DNA of 64,000 bases from VRUE01 sp963704545 (GTDB taxonomy: Bacteria > Actinomycetota > Thermoleophilia > Solirubrobacterales > 70-9): assembly GCA_963704545.1 (NCBI GenBank), contig OY969915.1, forward strand, positions 310,001-374,000. The letters run 5' to 3'. Positions 41,125 through 49,515 of the stretch are shown piece by piece. The notes below the pieces were generated by a model, which did no database searches, was not told the origin of the DNA, and saw only the letters and a list, made by a program, of their open reading frames with translations. Within the stretch, counting starts at the first letter, position 1. Each line of letters opens with the position of its first letter. The position numbers and the translations under genes were made by a program.

Positions 41125-41168
41125 GCATCCGAGAATGACCACACCAGGGTGTGGCGAAAGTCGGATGC
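41125..41168. terminator. Bidirectional hairpin (copy d of the palindrome family)
   Basis: GCATCCGA (41125-41132) pairs with TCGGATGC (41161-41168); an inner stem CCACAC / GTGTGG surrounds a four-base loop. It lies between converging genes. The outer arm and the TGACCACACC centre both match copy a at 4697 in inverse order, so the two are related sequences and not just unrelated hairpins. Confidence 0.65.
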
Positions 41169-41180
41169 TTCGTCCTTCGG

Positions 41181-42167
41181 TCAGTGCCCGGGTCTGAGCT
41201 TCAGCTCGCCGGAGAAGATCTGGGTGGCAGCGACACCTCCGGTCGGGGTGAAGGTGACCTTCAGCTTGAAGGGAAGCCTGCGCCTGCTCTTCAGTCGCTC
41301 CCGGACCAAGTAGGTCGGCCGCAGCCTCAGGGTCGCGGTTCCCGCGGCAACCGTGCTGGCGGTCACCGTGGCGATCCGCTTGATCTTCCTCGAATCGACC
41401 GCCATCACCTTTCCGGCCCAGGGAACGTCGACTTTCAGGGTTGCCGTCCCCCTCTCCCTGTTCAGCCTGAACCTGCCGAAGCTGAAGGAGTTCGGCGGGA
41501 CAGGGGTGCTTTGGATCGAGATGGCGTCGACACCGGCGTTGAGGTAGTAGAGGTTGGCCACCTCGGCTATCCGAAGGCGGACGACCTGGCCGCCGAACGG
41601 TGTCAGGTCGACGGCACGGGTCAGCGGCGGAGAGAAACCGGGGTCGCCGTTGCCGGTCCTGAACACAGTGGAGAGGATGTCCGCGGGGTCGACCGAGTAG
41701 ATCGATGCGCTCGGCTTCATCACGTCGATCCGGTACTGCTGGCCGAATCCTTCCGGTGAGAGGCTGTCTTGCGTCGGCACCGTGATAGGAGCCAGCGAGT
41801 TGTAGTAGGTGATCAGCGAAAGCGTGTGGGTCATGCCGGGCTCGAGGGCGATGTCCTGGAAGAGGATTCCCGTGCCGGAAGCGATCTGGTCCGAGATCAC
41901 AGCGAAGCCGCCCTGCGGCGGCGGTTGGATGGTTCGTGGTTGTTTTTCGCCGTTTTCCGATTCGGTGCTCACCGGCGCGTCGATTCCCGAATACGCGAAC
42001 CAACCGCCCCCCGCTCCGGGTGCCGGAACCTCGGCCCAGCCCGCCAGTGTGCCCGTCTCGAAATCGCCGTTGACCACAGTCGCTGCCGCCGCTGGCTGGG
42101 CGAACAGAAGCAAGGCGCCGACGATCAGCGCCAATCGGCCCGACAATACGAGTCCGTACCGATTCAC
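41181..42167 (-). CDS. Secreted protein with carbohydrate-binding-like N-terminal domain
   Basis: A 328-residue exported protein. A signal peptide (LALIVGALLLFAQPAAAA) is followed at once by VVNGDFETGTLAGW, the opening of many galactose-binding-like beta-sandwich (DUF642/CBM-like) domains. A second domain near residues 225-328 (FGRFRLNRERGTATLKVDV) is strand-rich and basic and ends GELKLRPGH. The function is unknown, probably at the surface. GTG 42167 is chosen; GTG 42188 adds seven residues. Confidence 0.75.
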   Translation of the reverse strand: MNRYGLVLSGRLALIVGALLLFAQPAAAATVVNGDFETGTLAGWAEVPAPGAGGGWFAYSGIDAPVSTESENGEKQPRTIQPPPQGGFAVISDQIASGTGILFQDIALEPGMTHTLSLITYYNSLAPITVPTQDSLSPEGFGQQYRIDVMKPSASIYSVDPADILSTVFRTGNGDPGFSPPLTRAVDLTPFGGQVVRLRIAEVANLYYLNAGVDAISIQSTPVPPNSFSFGRFRLNRERGTATLKVDVPWAGKVMAVDSRKIKRIATVTASTVAAGTATLRLRPTYLVRERLKSRRRLPFKLKVTFTPTGGVAATQIFSGELKLRPGH

Positions 42168-42218
42168 AACCGAGAACTCTAACCACACTCTGGTGGCCGG
42201 CGAGAGCCCTCCGCCGGT

Positions 42219-43664
42219 TCAGCCCTGCAACGTGACGAAGCGCTCCTCGGTCAGCTCCATCACCGCGTAGGCGGGGCCCTCGCGGGTGTTGCCGGAGTCC
42301 TTGACGCCGCCGTAGGGCATCTGGTCGGCGCGGAAGGTGGGGACCTCGTTGATCAGGACGCCGCCGAACTCCAGCGTGCCGGCGGCCTCGAGGCCGCGGC
42401 CGACGTCGCGGGTGAAGACGCCTGCCTGGAGGCCGAACTTGGAGTCGTTGGCCATCCGCAGCGCCTCGGCGAACTCGCCGTAGCGGTGGATCGTCGCCAC
42501 CGGGCCGAAGATCTCCTCGCACCAGACCTTGGCCTCGCGCGGCGGCGAGCCAAGCAGCGTCGGGGCGAGGCAGCGGCCCTCGTCGACGAGCTCGCCGCCG
42601 GTCAGCAGCTCCGCCCCGGCCTCGACCGCCTCGTCGATCCACTCCTTGACCCGGGCCTGGTCCCCGGCCGAGATCAGCGGCCCGACGTCGGTCTCGGGAT
42701 CGAGCGGGTCGCCGACCCGCAGCGCCTCGGCGTTGGCGACGAGGCGCTCGGTGAAAGCGTCGGCGACATCCTCCTGCACGAGCACGCGCTGGATCGAGAT
42801 GCAGCTCTGCCCTGCGTGCGAGAAGGCGTGCAGTTTCGCCCTGTCGGCTGCGGCCTCCCAGTCGCCGTCGGAGTGGACGATCAGCGGCGCGTTGGAGCCC
42901 AGCTCCAGGTTGACCTTCTTGTGCGGGACGCGGCTGCGGATGCCCCAGCCCACCCCGGCGGAGCCGGTGAAGGTGAGCGCCCGGGTCAGCTCGTGCTCGA
43001 CGATCGCGTTGCCGACCTCGCGGCCCGGACCGGGGACGACGCTGAGCCAGCCGTGGGGCAGGCCCGCCTCGACCAGGATCCCGGCCAGCTTCAGCGCCGA
43101 GATCGGCGTCTGCCCGGCGGGCTTCAGCACGATCGCGTTGCCGGCCGCGATCGCCGGGCCGAGCTTGTGGGCGACCAGGTTGAGCGGGAAGTTGAAGGGG
43201 CTGATCGCGCCGACGACCCCGTAGGGGACGCGCAGCATCACGCCGAGCTTGCCCTCGCCGGCCGGCGAGGCCTCCATCGGCACAGTGCCGCCGGTCAGCT
43301 TGCGCGCCTCGGTCGCCGAGAAGGTGAGGGTGTCGACGCAACGGGCCGCCTCGACCCGGGCCGTCTTCAGCGGCTTGCCGGCCTCGGCGGCGATCGTCAG
43401 CGCGAGGTCCTCGACCCGTTCGCCGACCAGCTCCGCGGCGCGGTCGAGCGTGGCAGCGCGCTCGTGCTGGGGAAAGTCGGCCGACTCGAACGCCTCCTGC
43501 GCGGCCCTGGCCGCCCGGTCGACCAGCGCGGCGTCGCCTTCGGCGACCCGGCCGACGACCGTCCCGTCATAGGGGCTGCGCACCTCCCCCCACTCGCCGG
43601 TCTCGAGCCACTCGCCCGCAGCGAGGAGCTTGTGGTCGGTCGCTTTCACCGTCTGCGTCGCCAT
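42219..43664 (-). CDS. Aldehyde dehydrogenase, NAD(P)-dependent
   Basis: A 481-residue ALDH. The cofactor and catalytic motifs are present: GAISPFNFPLN, FTGSAGVGW, LELGSN (Glu), and the nucleophile in SHAGQSCISIQR. The substrate is not decided by sequence; the closest-looking subgroup by pattern is that of lactaldehyde and non-phosphorylating glyceraldehyde-phosphate dehydrogenases. It could oxidise the aldehyde made by the benzoylformate-decarboxylase-like enzyme 4 kb away, but this is only suggestion. AAGGAGA lies seven bases before the ATG. A 20-bp palindrome lies upstream. Confidence 0.93.
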   Translation of the reverse strand: MATQTVKATDHKLLAAGEWLETGEWGEVRSPYDGTVVGRVAEGDAALVDRAARAAQEAFESADFPQHERAATLDRAAELVGERVEDLALTIAAEAGKPLKTARVEAARCVDTLTFSATEARKLTGGTVPMEASPAGEGKLGVMLRVPYGVVGAISPFNFPLNLVAHKLGPAIAAGNAIVLKPAGQTPISALKLAGILVEAGLPHGWLSVVPGPGREVGNAIVEHELTRALTFTGSAGVGWGIRSRVPHKKVNLELGSNAPLIVHSDGDWEAAADRAKLHAFSHAGQSCISIQRVLVQEDVADAFTERLVANAEALRVGDPLDPETDVGPLISAGDQARVKEWIDEAVEAGAELLTGGELVDEGRCLAPTLLGSPPREAKVWCEEIFGPVATIHRYGEFAEALRMANDSKFGLQAGVFTRDVGRGLEAAGTLEFGGVLINEVPTFRADQMPYGGVKDSGNTREGPAYAVMELTEERFVTLQG

Positions 43665-43680
43665 CTCCGGTCTCCTTTCG

Positions 43681-43727
43681 TTCCGGTGCGCTTTATCCCC
43701 CTATATCGGGGATAAAGCGCACCGGAA
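43681..43727. repeat. 20-bp perfect inverted repeat between divergent genes
   Basis: TTCCGGTGCGCTTTATCCCC at 43681-43700 and its complement at 43708-43727 with loop CTATATC. It lies 17 bases upstream of the aldehyde dehydrogenase start and 55 before the SpoIID gene. At this position it would be an operator-like or structured leader sequence rather than a terminator. Confidence 0.8.
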
Positions 43728-43781
43728 GCCAAGGGTAGTGCAGGCCGCGACTCGTCCATCGCGAACCTGTTGACCCAGAGA

Positions 43782-44882
43782 ATGCGCACCCGACTCCTCA
43801 CCATCCTGCTCTTCTTGCTCCTCGCCCCGCCCGCCTCGGCGAGCGTCTCCTGGGTGGTCGAGGGCCACGGCTTCGGCCACGGCGTCGGCATGAGCCAGTA
43901 CGGGGCCTACGGCTACGCCAAGCACGGCAAGGGCTACCGCTTCATCCTCGGCCACTACTACTCCGGGACGAGCCTCGGGCAGCTGACCGCGCCCCGGATC
44001 GTCCGCGTCCTGCTCGAGATCTCCCCCGAGGACGTCGGCTTCAGCGGTGCCAGCAGCGCCTGCGGCAGGGCCCTCGACCCGAACCGCGGCTACGAGGCGC
44101 ACCGGGCCGGCACGAGCGTGAAGCTGCGAAACGCCGCCGGCCGTCCGCTGGCCGCCTGCGGGCGGCGGCTGCGTGCCGCCGGTGCCGGGACGATCGAGAT
44201 CGCCGGCACCGCCTATCGCGGCGCGCTCGAGGTCGTGCCGACCGACAGCGACGCCGGCTCGCTCAACGCGATCAACGCGCTGCCGGTGGAGCAGTACGTG
44301 AAGGGCGTGATCGCCAACGAGTCCCCGCCCTCCTGGCCGCAGGCAGCGCTGCGCGCCCAGGCCGTGGCAGCCCGCTCCTTCGCCCTCACCGCGGGCATCG
44401 GCGGCAACGGCTTCGACCTCTACAACGACACCCGCAGCCAGGTCTACGGCGGCCTGCAGAGCGAGACCGCATCCACCAACGCGGCGGCGACGGCGACGAA
44501 GGGCCAGGTGCTGACCTACGGCGGCGAGATCGCCGAGACCTACTTCTCCGCCTGCTCGGGCGGCCACACCGAGAGCGTCCAGAACGTCTTCTTCGGCCCG
44601 GCGGTCCCCTACCTGGTGGGCGTCCCCGACCCCTACGACTACTACTGCCCGCTGCACGACTGGACGCTGGAGTTCTCCGGGCCGGAGATCAGCGACCGGC
44701 TCGGCGGCCACCTCGACGGCCGCCTGACGAAAGTCGTCGTCACCCAGCGCGGTGCCTCGCCGCGAATCGTCTGGGCGAAGCTCTACGGCACCGGCGGCGT
44801 GACGACGGTCCGCGGCGACGAGCTCGCCGCCGCCCTCGGCGCCTACGACCGCTGGATGACGTTCCGCAAGGTGGTCGAGTGA
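43782..44882 (+). CDS. SpoIID/LytB domain secreted protein
   Basis: A 366-residue exported protein with a short signal peptide (LLTILLFLLLAPPASA). The SpoIID/LytB domain is recognised by GHGFGHGVGMSQYGAYGYA, LNAINALPVEQYVKGVI and LRAQAVAARSFAL, then YFSACSGGHTES. In Firmicutes this domain is a lytic transglycosylase used in sporulation; outside them it is an uncharacterised cell-wall protein. ATG 43782 is chosen; TTG 43770 lies upstream. No operon partner is seen. Confidence 0.92.
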   Translation: MRTRLLTILLFLLLAPPASASVSWVVEGHGFGHGVGMSQYGAYGYAKHGKGYRFILGHYYSGTSLGQLTAPRIVRVLLEISPEDVGFSGASSACGRALDPNRGYEAHRAGTSVKLRNAAGRPLAACGRRLRAAGAGTIEIAGTAYRGALEVVPTDSDAGSLNAINALPVEQYVKGVIANESPPSWPQAALRAQAVAARSFALTAGIGGNGFDLYNDTRSQVYGGLQSETASTNAAATATKGQVLTYGGEIAETYFSACSGGHTESVQNVFFGPAVPYLVGVPDPYDYYCPLHDWTLEFSGPEISDRLGGHLDGRLTKVVVTQRGASPRIVWAKLYGTGGVTTVRGDELAAALGAYDRWMTFRKVVE

Positions 44883-44895
44883 GCGGGTCGGGCGC

Positions 44896-45885
44896 TCAGC
44901 CGTCCGGGTACGGCTGGATCGGGATGCCGTGGTCGGTCTCGCGCATGCCGAACTCGTAGGCGGCACCGGCGGCGAGCGTCAGCTTCCGGTCAGGCTTGCC
45001 GGGCCGCTCGACGCTGAGCTCCAGGTCCGACACGGAGCAGTTGACCGTGTGGTGCTCGGGCCCCTTGGGGTCTGCGTAGACCCAGCCGACGAAGTCCTTC
45101 TTCGGCGCCGAGACGCGGCCGCGGACGATGACGCCCTTGCCCGGCAGGACGAATTCGCAGGCGGTCGGCGCCGCATCGATCGAGGCGGCGCGGATCTTGC
45201 CGAAGCCTCCCAGGCGGTGGTTCTCCCCTTCCAGCGAGAGCATTCCCGAGGGCAGCCAGGGGGTCGTCCTGCGGCCCAGCTTGATCCGGGCGGCGCCGGC
45301 GTCGAAGTAGCCGTCGGGATCGTCCTCGAAGCCGGTCCCCTCGAGCCAGACCCAGCGCTCGGCGTGCTCGCTGCCCCAGTTGTGGCCGATCATCCCCGGC
45401 CAGCCGCCGAGCTCGATCTCCTTCCCGTCGATCTCCAGCCGGCCGCCGAAGCGGGCGATCGGGAACGGGGCGACGAACTTGGTGCGGGGCAGCGGCGCCT
45501 CGTAGAGCCAGTCGGCCGGCAGGTACCTGCAGGGCTCGGCGTCGCCGGAGAAGGTCAGGTCCCAGGAGGCGGTCAGGGCCTCGGTGGCGATCGAGCCGCT
45601 GGCGCGGCCGGGCCCGATCTCGGCCTTGTCGATGCGGATCCAGGAGCCGACCGGTGCCGAGAGGTCCGCCGCCGGGACGGTCACCTTGGTCGCTCGCGGC
45701 CCTTCTGCCTCGCGGTCGAATAAGACGAACCAGATCGAGGCATTTGGCTCCTCGCCCGGGCGCTTGTGGACCGTGTGCCGGATCCAGATCCCCTGGCCGC
45801 CACCCGGCCGGCAGGCCTTGATGTAGAAGCTCTCGTAGTGGCCCGCCTTCGCGGCCACCTTCGGGAAACGCCCTCCCTGGTCCAT
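44896..45885 (-). CDS. Predicted lipocalin-like hydrolase/cyclase-family protein
   Basis: A 329-residue cytoplasmic protein with no signal peptide. The pattern GWPGMIGHNWGSEHAERWVWLEG resembles the N-terminal double-lipocalin fold of the AttH/CrtC/tocopherol-cyclase superfamily, where the HNWG strand lines the pocket. Other strand-rich stretches are YESFYIKACRPGGGQGIWIR near the start and GVIVRGRVSAPKKDF near the end. It could act on a lipid-like substrate, but I have only motif resemblance. It ends 13 bases from the converging SpoIID gene. Confidence 0.6.
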   Translation of the reverse strand: MDQGGRFPKVAAKAGHYESFYIKACRPGGGQGIWIRHTVHKRPGEEPNASIWFVLFDREAEGPRATKVTVPAADLSAPVGSWIRIDKAEIGPGRASGSIATEALTASWDLTFSGDAEPCRYLPADWLYEAPLPRTKFVAPFPIARFGGRLEIDGKEIELGGWPGMIGHNWGSEHAERWVWLEGTGFEDDPDGYFDAGAARIKLGRRTTPWLPSGMLSLEGENHRLGGFGKIRAASIDAAPTACEFVLPGKGVIVRGRVSAPKKDFVGWVYADPKGPEHHTVNCSVSDLELSVERPGKPDRKLTLAAGAAYEFGMRETDHGIPIQPYPDG

Positions 45886-45925
45886 GCCGGGAACACTAGA
45901 GCGAGAATCTGAACCGGGTCGAGGC

Positions 45926-46999
45926 CTAGACCTTGATCGTGATGACGTCGCCGTCGCCGACCACGTAGTCGCGCCCCTCGACGCGGAGCAATCCCTTGTC
46001 CCGCGCCGCCGCGTAGCCGCCGCACTCGACCAGCTCGCGCCAGCCGATCGCCTCGGCCTTGACGAAGGCGTCCTGGATCTCGGTGTGGATCGTGCCTGCC
46101 GCTTCCCAGGCGGTCGAGCCGCGGGCGAGGGGGCGGGCGACTGCCTCCTTGCCCTCGCCGGCGGTGAAGAAGGTGATCAGCTCGAGCAGGTCGTAGGCGG
46201 CGCGGACGAGGCGCACAAGGCCGGAGCCCTCGACCCCGTAGGACTCGCGCATCTCCTCTGCTTCGGCCGGGTCGAGCTCGGCCAGCTCGCCCTCGATCCG
46301 GGCGCTGACCGCGACGACGCCGGCGCCGACCGCGGCAGCATGGCCGGCGACGACCTTGGGCGCCTCGGCATCGCCCTCGTCGACGTTGGCGACGTAGAGG
46401 ATCGGCTTGGAGGTGAGGGCCTGCAGGTTGCGCGGGCCGTGGGCGGCCGCGTCGGGGACGGGAATCGAGCGGGCCGGCCTGCCTTCGGCGAGCGCCGCGA
46501 CGACCTGCTCGAGCCAGTCGCGCTCGGCGATCGCCTCGGCGTCGCCCGACTTGGCGCCCTTGCGCACGCGATCGAGGCGCCGCTCGGCCTGCTCGTAGTC
46601 GGAGAGCACCAGCTCGGTCTCGATCGTCTCGATGTCGGCGAGCGGGTCGACACGGCCGTCGGGGTGCGGCACCCCGGAGTCGGCGTGGCAGCGGACGACG
46701 TGGCAGATCGCGTCGGTCTCGCGGATCGAGGCGAGGAACTGGTTGCCGAGCCCCTCTCCCTCCGAGGCGCCCTTGACCAGCCCGGCGATGTCGTGGAAGG
46801 CGATCGTCGCCGGTTCCAGCTTCGAGCTGCCGACGGTCTCCGCGATCCGCTCCAGCCGCTCGTCGGCGACCGGGGCGATCGCGATGTTGGGCTCGATCGT
46901 CGTGAACGGGTAGTCGCCGGTCTGCGCCCCGCCGCTGGTCAACGCGTTGAACAGGGTCGACTTGCCCGCGTTGGGAAGCCCGACGATCCCGACCTTCAT
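45926..46999 (-). CDS. ychF: Redox-regulated GTPase/ATPase YchF
   Basis: A 357-residue member of the Obg/YchF (OLA1) P-loop family that binds ribosomes and prefers ATP in several species. G1 is GLPNAGKST at residues 7-15, G3 is DIAGLVKGAS, and the C-terminal TGS-like domain ends RDYVVGDGDVITIKV. The length is standard. The ATG overlaps the stop of the upstream phosphatase gene by four bases (ATGA), so the two are coupled. Confidence 0.95.
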   Translation of the reverse strand: MKVGIVGLPNAGKSTLFNALTSGGAQTGDYPFTTIEPNIAIAPVADERLERIAETVGSSKLEPATIAFHDIAGLVKGASEGEGLGNQFLASIRETDAICHVVRCHADSGVPHPDGRVDPLADIETIETELVLSDYEQAERRLDRVRKGAKSGDAEAIAERDWLEQVVAALAEGRPARSIPVPDAAAHGPRNLQALTSKPILYVANVDEGDAEAPKVVAGHAAAVGAGVVAVSARIEGELAELDPAEAEEMRESYGVEGSGLVRLVRAAYDLLELITFFTAGEGKEAVARPLARGSTAWEAAGTIHTEIQDAFVKAEAIGWRELVECGGYAAARDKGLLRVEGRDYVVGDGDVITIKV

Positions 47000-47490
47000 A
47001 GCGGGAGCGGCACGATCAGGCCCAGGGCGACGCCGAGCAGGGCGCCGGCGAGGACGTCGGACGGGTAGTGCATACCGAGGTAGGGACGGCCGAGCGAGAG
47101 GGCGATCGCGAGGACGAAGGCAAGCGCCCCCAGCGGCTCGACCCGCGCCATCGCGGTAGCCACCGCAAACGAAGAGGTCGCGTGCGCCGAAGGAAAGCTC
47201 AGCGAACTGGGCGCGCCCCCGAGCGGCGGCAGCCCCTTCAAAACCGGCCGCGGCCGCTTCACGACCAGCTTGACCACATAGTTGAGAGCGATGGCGATCG
47301 GCCCCAACACCGCACAGACCAACCAAGCCTCGCGATTCGCGGAGTCGAAGACGGCCAGCACAACCCCAACCCCAACCCAGACCGCCCCGTTGTTCCCGGC
47401 TTTCCCGAGAGACTTCGCAAGCTTCTCCACATAAGGGCTGTGGCCGCGAGTCCGCATCGCGCGTAGGAGCTTTTCGTCGGCGTTCGGCAT
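46996..47490 (-). CDS. PAP2-family membrane phosphatase
   Basis: A 164-residue PAP2/phosphatidic-acid-phosphatase-type enzyme. The three motifs are KLVVKRPRP, FPSAHATSS (Ala replacing the usual Gly of PSGH) and GRPYLGMHYPSDV with the catalytic His and Asp. Four to five helices are visible. The likely substrate is a lipid phosphate such as undecaprenyl diphosphate. It is transcribed before ychF with an ATGA overlap. Start ATG 47490 (MPNADEKLL) is preferred to a longer frame that would run through the structured element. Confidence 0.85.
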   Translation of the reverse strand: MPNADEKLLRAMRTRGHSPYVEKLAKSLGKAGNNGAVWVGVGVVLAVFDSANREAWLVCAVLGPIAIALNYVVKLVVKRPRPVLKGLPPLGGAPSSLSFPSAHATSSFAVATAMARVEPLGALAFVLAIALSLGRPYLGMHYPSDVLAGALLGVALGLIVPLPL

Positions 47491-47515
47491 CGGCGCAGCA
47501 GAATAGGCGCTACTC

Positions 47516-47663
47516 GGGCGGGTGGCGTCGGGGTGGGGTGGTCTCGCGCCGCGCGGAGTCTGCGGAGGGCGAGGTTTCATGCCTAGTAGCGGTTCCATCT
47601 CTCTGCCCGGAGCAGAGCGCAGCGCAAGCGAGGGCCACCCCACCCCGACGACAGGACCCGCCC
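47516..47663. repeat. Palindromic element (GGGTGGCG / CGACAGGACCC type, copy B)
   Basis: 148 bp in the 206-base gap between divergent genes. The outer stem GGGCGGGT / ACCCGCCC is followed by GGC opposite GACAGG, then GTCGGGGTGGGGTGG / CCACCCCACCCCGAC (15 bp perfect), around a 74-base interior. Its ends match those of the element inside the helicase gene at 15476. Confidence 0.7.
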
Positions 47664-47696
47664 GCCAACACCGTCAGTCAATATCCCTCTCCGCAA

Positions 47697-48662
47697 ATGC
47701 CCACCGTCCCGAACTACACCCACACGCCCGGCCACCACTGCGGCTCCACCGCCCTGCGCAACCTGCTCGGATTCCACGGCGCCGAGATCAGCGAGGAGAT
47801 GGCCTTCGGCCTCGGCGCCGGCGCCTGCTTCTACTACGTCGCCCTCGAGGACGCCTCGCCGACACGCTGGTTCAACGGCCGCACCGCGCGGCTGGAGGAG
47901 ACCTTCGGCGAGCTGACCGGGGCGGCGCTGGAGCTGCGGACCTTCGACGAGGACGACGACGGCGCCTGGGAGGCGGCGCGGGCCGAGGTCGACGCCGGCC
48001 AGCCGGTGCTGCTGCTCACGGACCTCTACTACCTCGACCACTACGGCAACTCGGCCCACTTCCCCGGCCACGCGGTCGTCCTCGCCGGCTACGACGAGGA
48101 GTTCGCCCATCTCTCCGACACCGGCTTCGAGGAGCTGCAGACGACCACCCGGCTGGAGGATCTCGACAAGGCTCGCCACAGCAGCCACCCGGCCTACCCC
48201 CTTGCCGGTCACATGTTCACCGCGTCCGGAGCGGTCACCCAGGAGCAGCTGCGCGCCGCGATCCCGGCGGCGATCGAGCGGGCGGCCCAGGCGATGGTCG
48301 CCTCCGAGTTCGGCGAGTTCTCCGGCATCGGCGCGGTCGAGCGCCTCGCCGAGCAGGCCGGCAGCTGGCCCGAGGTCGCCGAGGACTGGCAGTGGTGCGC
48401 CCGCTTCGGCTACCAGGTGATCGAGCGCCGCGGCACCGGCGGCGGCGCCTTCCGCCTCATGTACTCCCGCTTCCTCGAGGAGGCCGGCCGGCCCGAGGCG
48501 CCCCTGGCCGCCGAGGCGGCCGCCCGCTGGACCGACCTGGCGGGCACGTTCCACGCCGCCAGCGAGAGTGACGACCCCGACCCCGCCCTCTGGCGCGACG
48601 TCGACGCCGCGGCCAGGAAGGTCGCCGAAGCCGAGAACAGACTCTGGACCGCCCTGGCCTGA
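47697..48662 (+). CDS. BtrH N-terminal-domain / DUF4872 protein
   Basis: A 321-residue protein. The first half matches the BtrH_N acyltransferase-like domain, a papain-type fold with the conserved HHCGSTALRNLLGFHG (Cys) and FPGHAVVLAGYDEE (His). The second half is the usual helical DUF4872 extension. In butirosin biosynthesis, BtrH transfers an acyl group from a carrier protein; no antibiotic cluster is seen here, so the substrate is unknown. Start ATG 47697. A palindromic element lies just upstream and could be in its leader. Confidence 0.85.
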   Translation: MPTVPNYTHTPGHHCGSTALRNLLGFHGAEISEEMAFGLGAGACFYYVALEDASPTRWFNGRTARLEETFGELTGAALELRTFDEDDDGAWEAARAEVDAGQPVLLLTDLYYLDHYGNSAHFPGHAVVLAGYDEEFAHLSDTGFEELQTTTRLEDLDKARHSSHPAYPLAGHMFTASGAVTQEQLRAAIPAAIERAAQAMVASEFGEFSGIGAVERLAEQAGSWPEVAEDWQWCARFGYQVIERRGTGGGAFRLMYSRFLEEAGRPEAPLAAEAAARWTDLAGTFHAASESDDPDPALWRDVDAAARKVAEAENRLWTALA

Positions 48663-48788
48663 TTCGTGGCCGAGGGCGCATCCCGAGGGCAGGGCGACGC
48701 CAACCGGACCACCTGATGGGTGTCCCGTCCACCAGGCCACCGCCCCTCTTCCCGGTTGCCATCTTCCTCAGCCGGGTAGAGACCGGCC

Positions 48789-49022
48789 ATGCCGATGTGG
48801 ATCGCACGGCGTGCCTGGAAGCGCGTTCCCTGGAAGTTGGTCTGGCTCGTCGCCGTCTGGCTCGTCGAGAAGGGTCGCGAGCGGATGGAGTCCAACCTGA
48901 CGAAGCGGGAACGGCAGGAACTCCTGCGGCTGGTGACGAAGTCGAGGGGGCTCCCGAACACCCTGTCGCAGCGCGACAGGACCCGGCTGAAGAACATCGC
49001 CGGCAAGGCCCTGCGCGGTTAG
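48789..49022 (+). CDS. Small basic membrane-associated protein
   Basis: A 77-residue protein: a Trp-rich hydrophobic segment (PWKLVWLVAVWLV) at about residues 13-26, then a basic helical tail (KRERQELLRLVTKSRG). I recognise no family. The gene sits alone, 126 bases after the BtrH-like gene. That gap holds two imperfect hairpins, one of them GGACCACC TGAT GGGTGTCC near 48703, and no other feature I can name. Confidence 0.6.
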   Translation: MPMWIARRAWKRVPWKLVWLVAVWLVEKGRERMESNLTKRERQELLRLVTKSRGLPNTLSQRDRTRLKNIAGKALRG

Positions 49023-49084
49023 GAGGGACCTCCTAGACGAACGGTCGAGGTTTTCTTCGCCGAGGGCGAGGGTAGCCAGGCTTC

Positions 49085-49333
49085 ATGACTATTGCCGCAG
49101 CGATTTTCCTGATCGCGGTGGGGGCAATCCTCCGCTACGCGACCAACGTCCACGTCGAGGGGGTCAGCGTCGACACCGTCGGTCTGATCCTGATGATCGC
49201 CGGAGTCGTCGGCCTCGTCCTCTCCTTCTTCCAGGAGGCGATCTGGTCCGACCGCGTCCGCCGCCGCGAAGCCGTGGCGCCGCCCGAAGAGCGCGTCCCG
49301 GTGGAACGGCGCGAAGTTCCTCCGCGCTACTGA
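49085..49333 (+). CDS. DUF6458 family small membrane protein
   Basis: An 82-residue protein with two membrane helices (AAAIFLIAVGAILRYAT and VGLILMIAGVVGLVLSFF) and a charged tail (SDRVRRREAV). This layout with the small loop NVHVEGVSVDTVG is that of DUF6458, a family common in actinobacteria with unknown function. It could belong to the transcript of the preceding small gene, 62 bases upstream. Confidence 0.85.
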   Translation: MTIAAAIFLIAVGAILRYATNVHVEGVSVDTVGLILMIAGVVGLVLSFFQEAIWSDRVRRREAVAPPEERVPVERREVPPRY

Positions 49334-49515
49334 TCCGCGCCGCGCCGGCGACTTCTCCGTTCTTAACATTCGCGCCTTCGATCGCTTCTCGATCGGAGGC
49401 GCGTTCGCGTGCAGGGGTTTTCCGGGCAAGCTGAGCCTGGACCTCATGTCGAAGCTCCCCAGACCTTAAAAATAGGGGGTGAAATTGGACAAATATTGGG
49501 TAGTCTGAGGAGGTC

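Noticed and set aside
48960..48990. CGACAGGACCC-like string as a third copy of the 15476/47516 element
   Set aside because: It is part of a small coding gene, has only a short local hairpin CTGTCGC/GCGACAG and lacks the GGGTGGCG partner.
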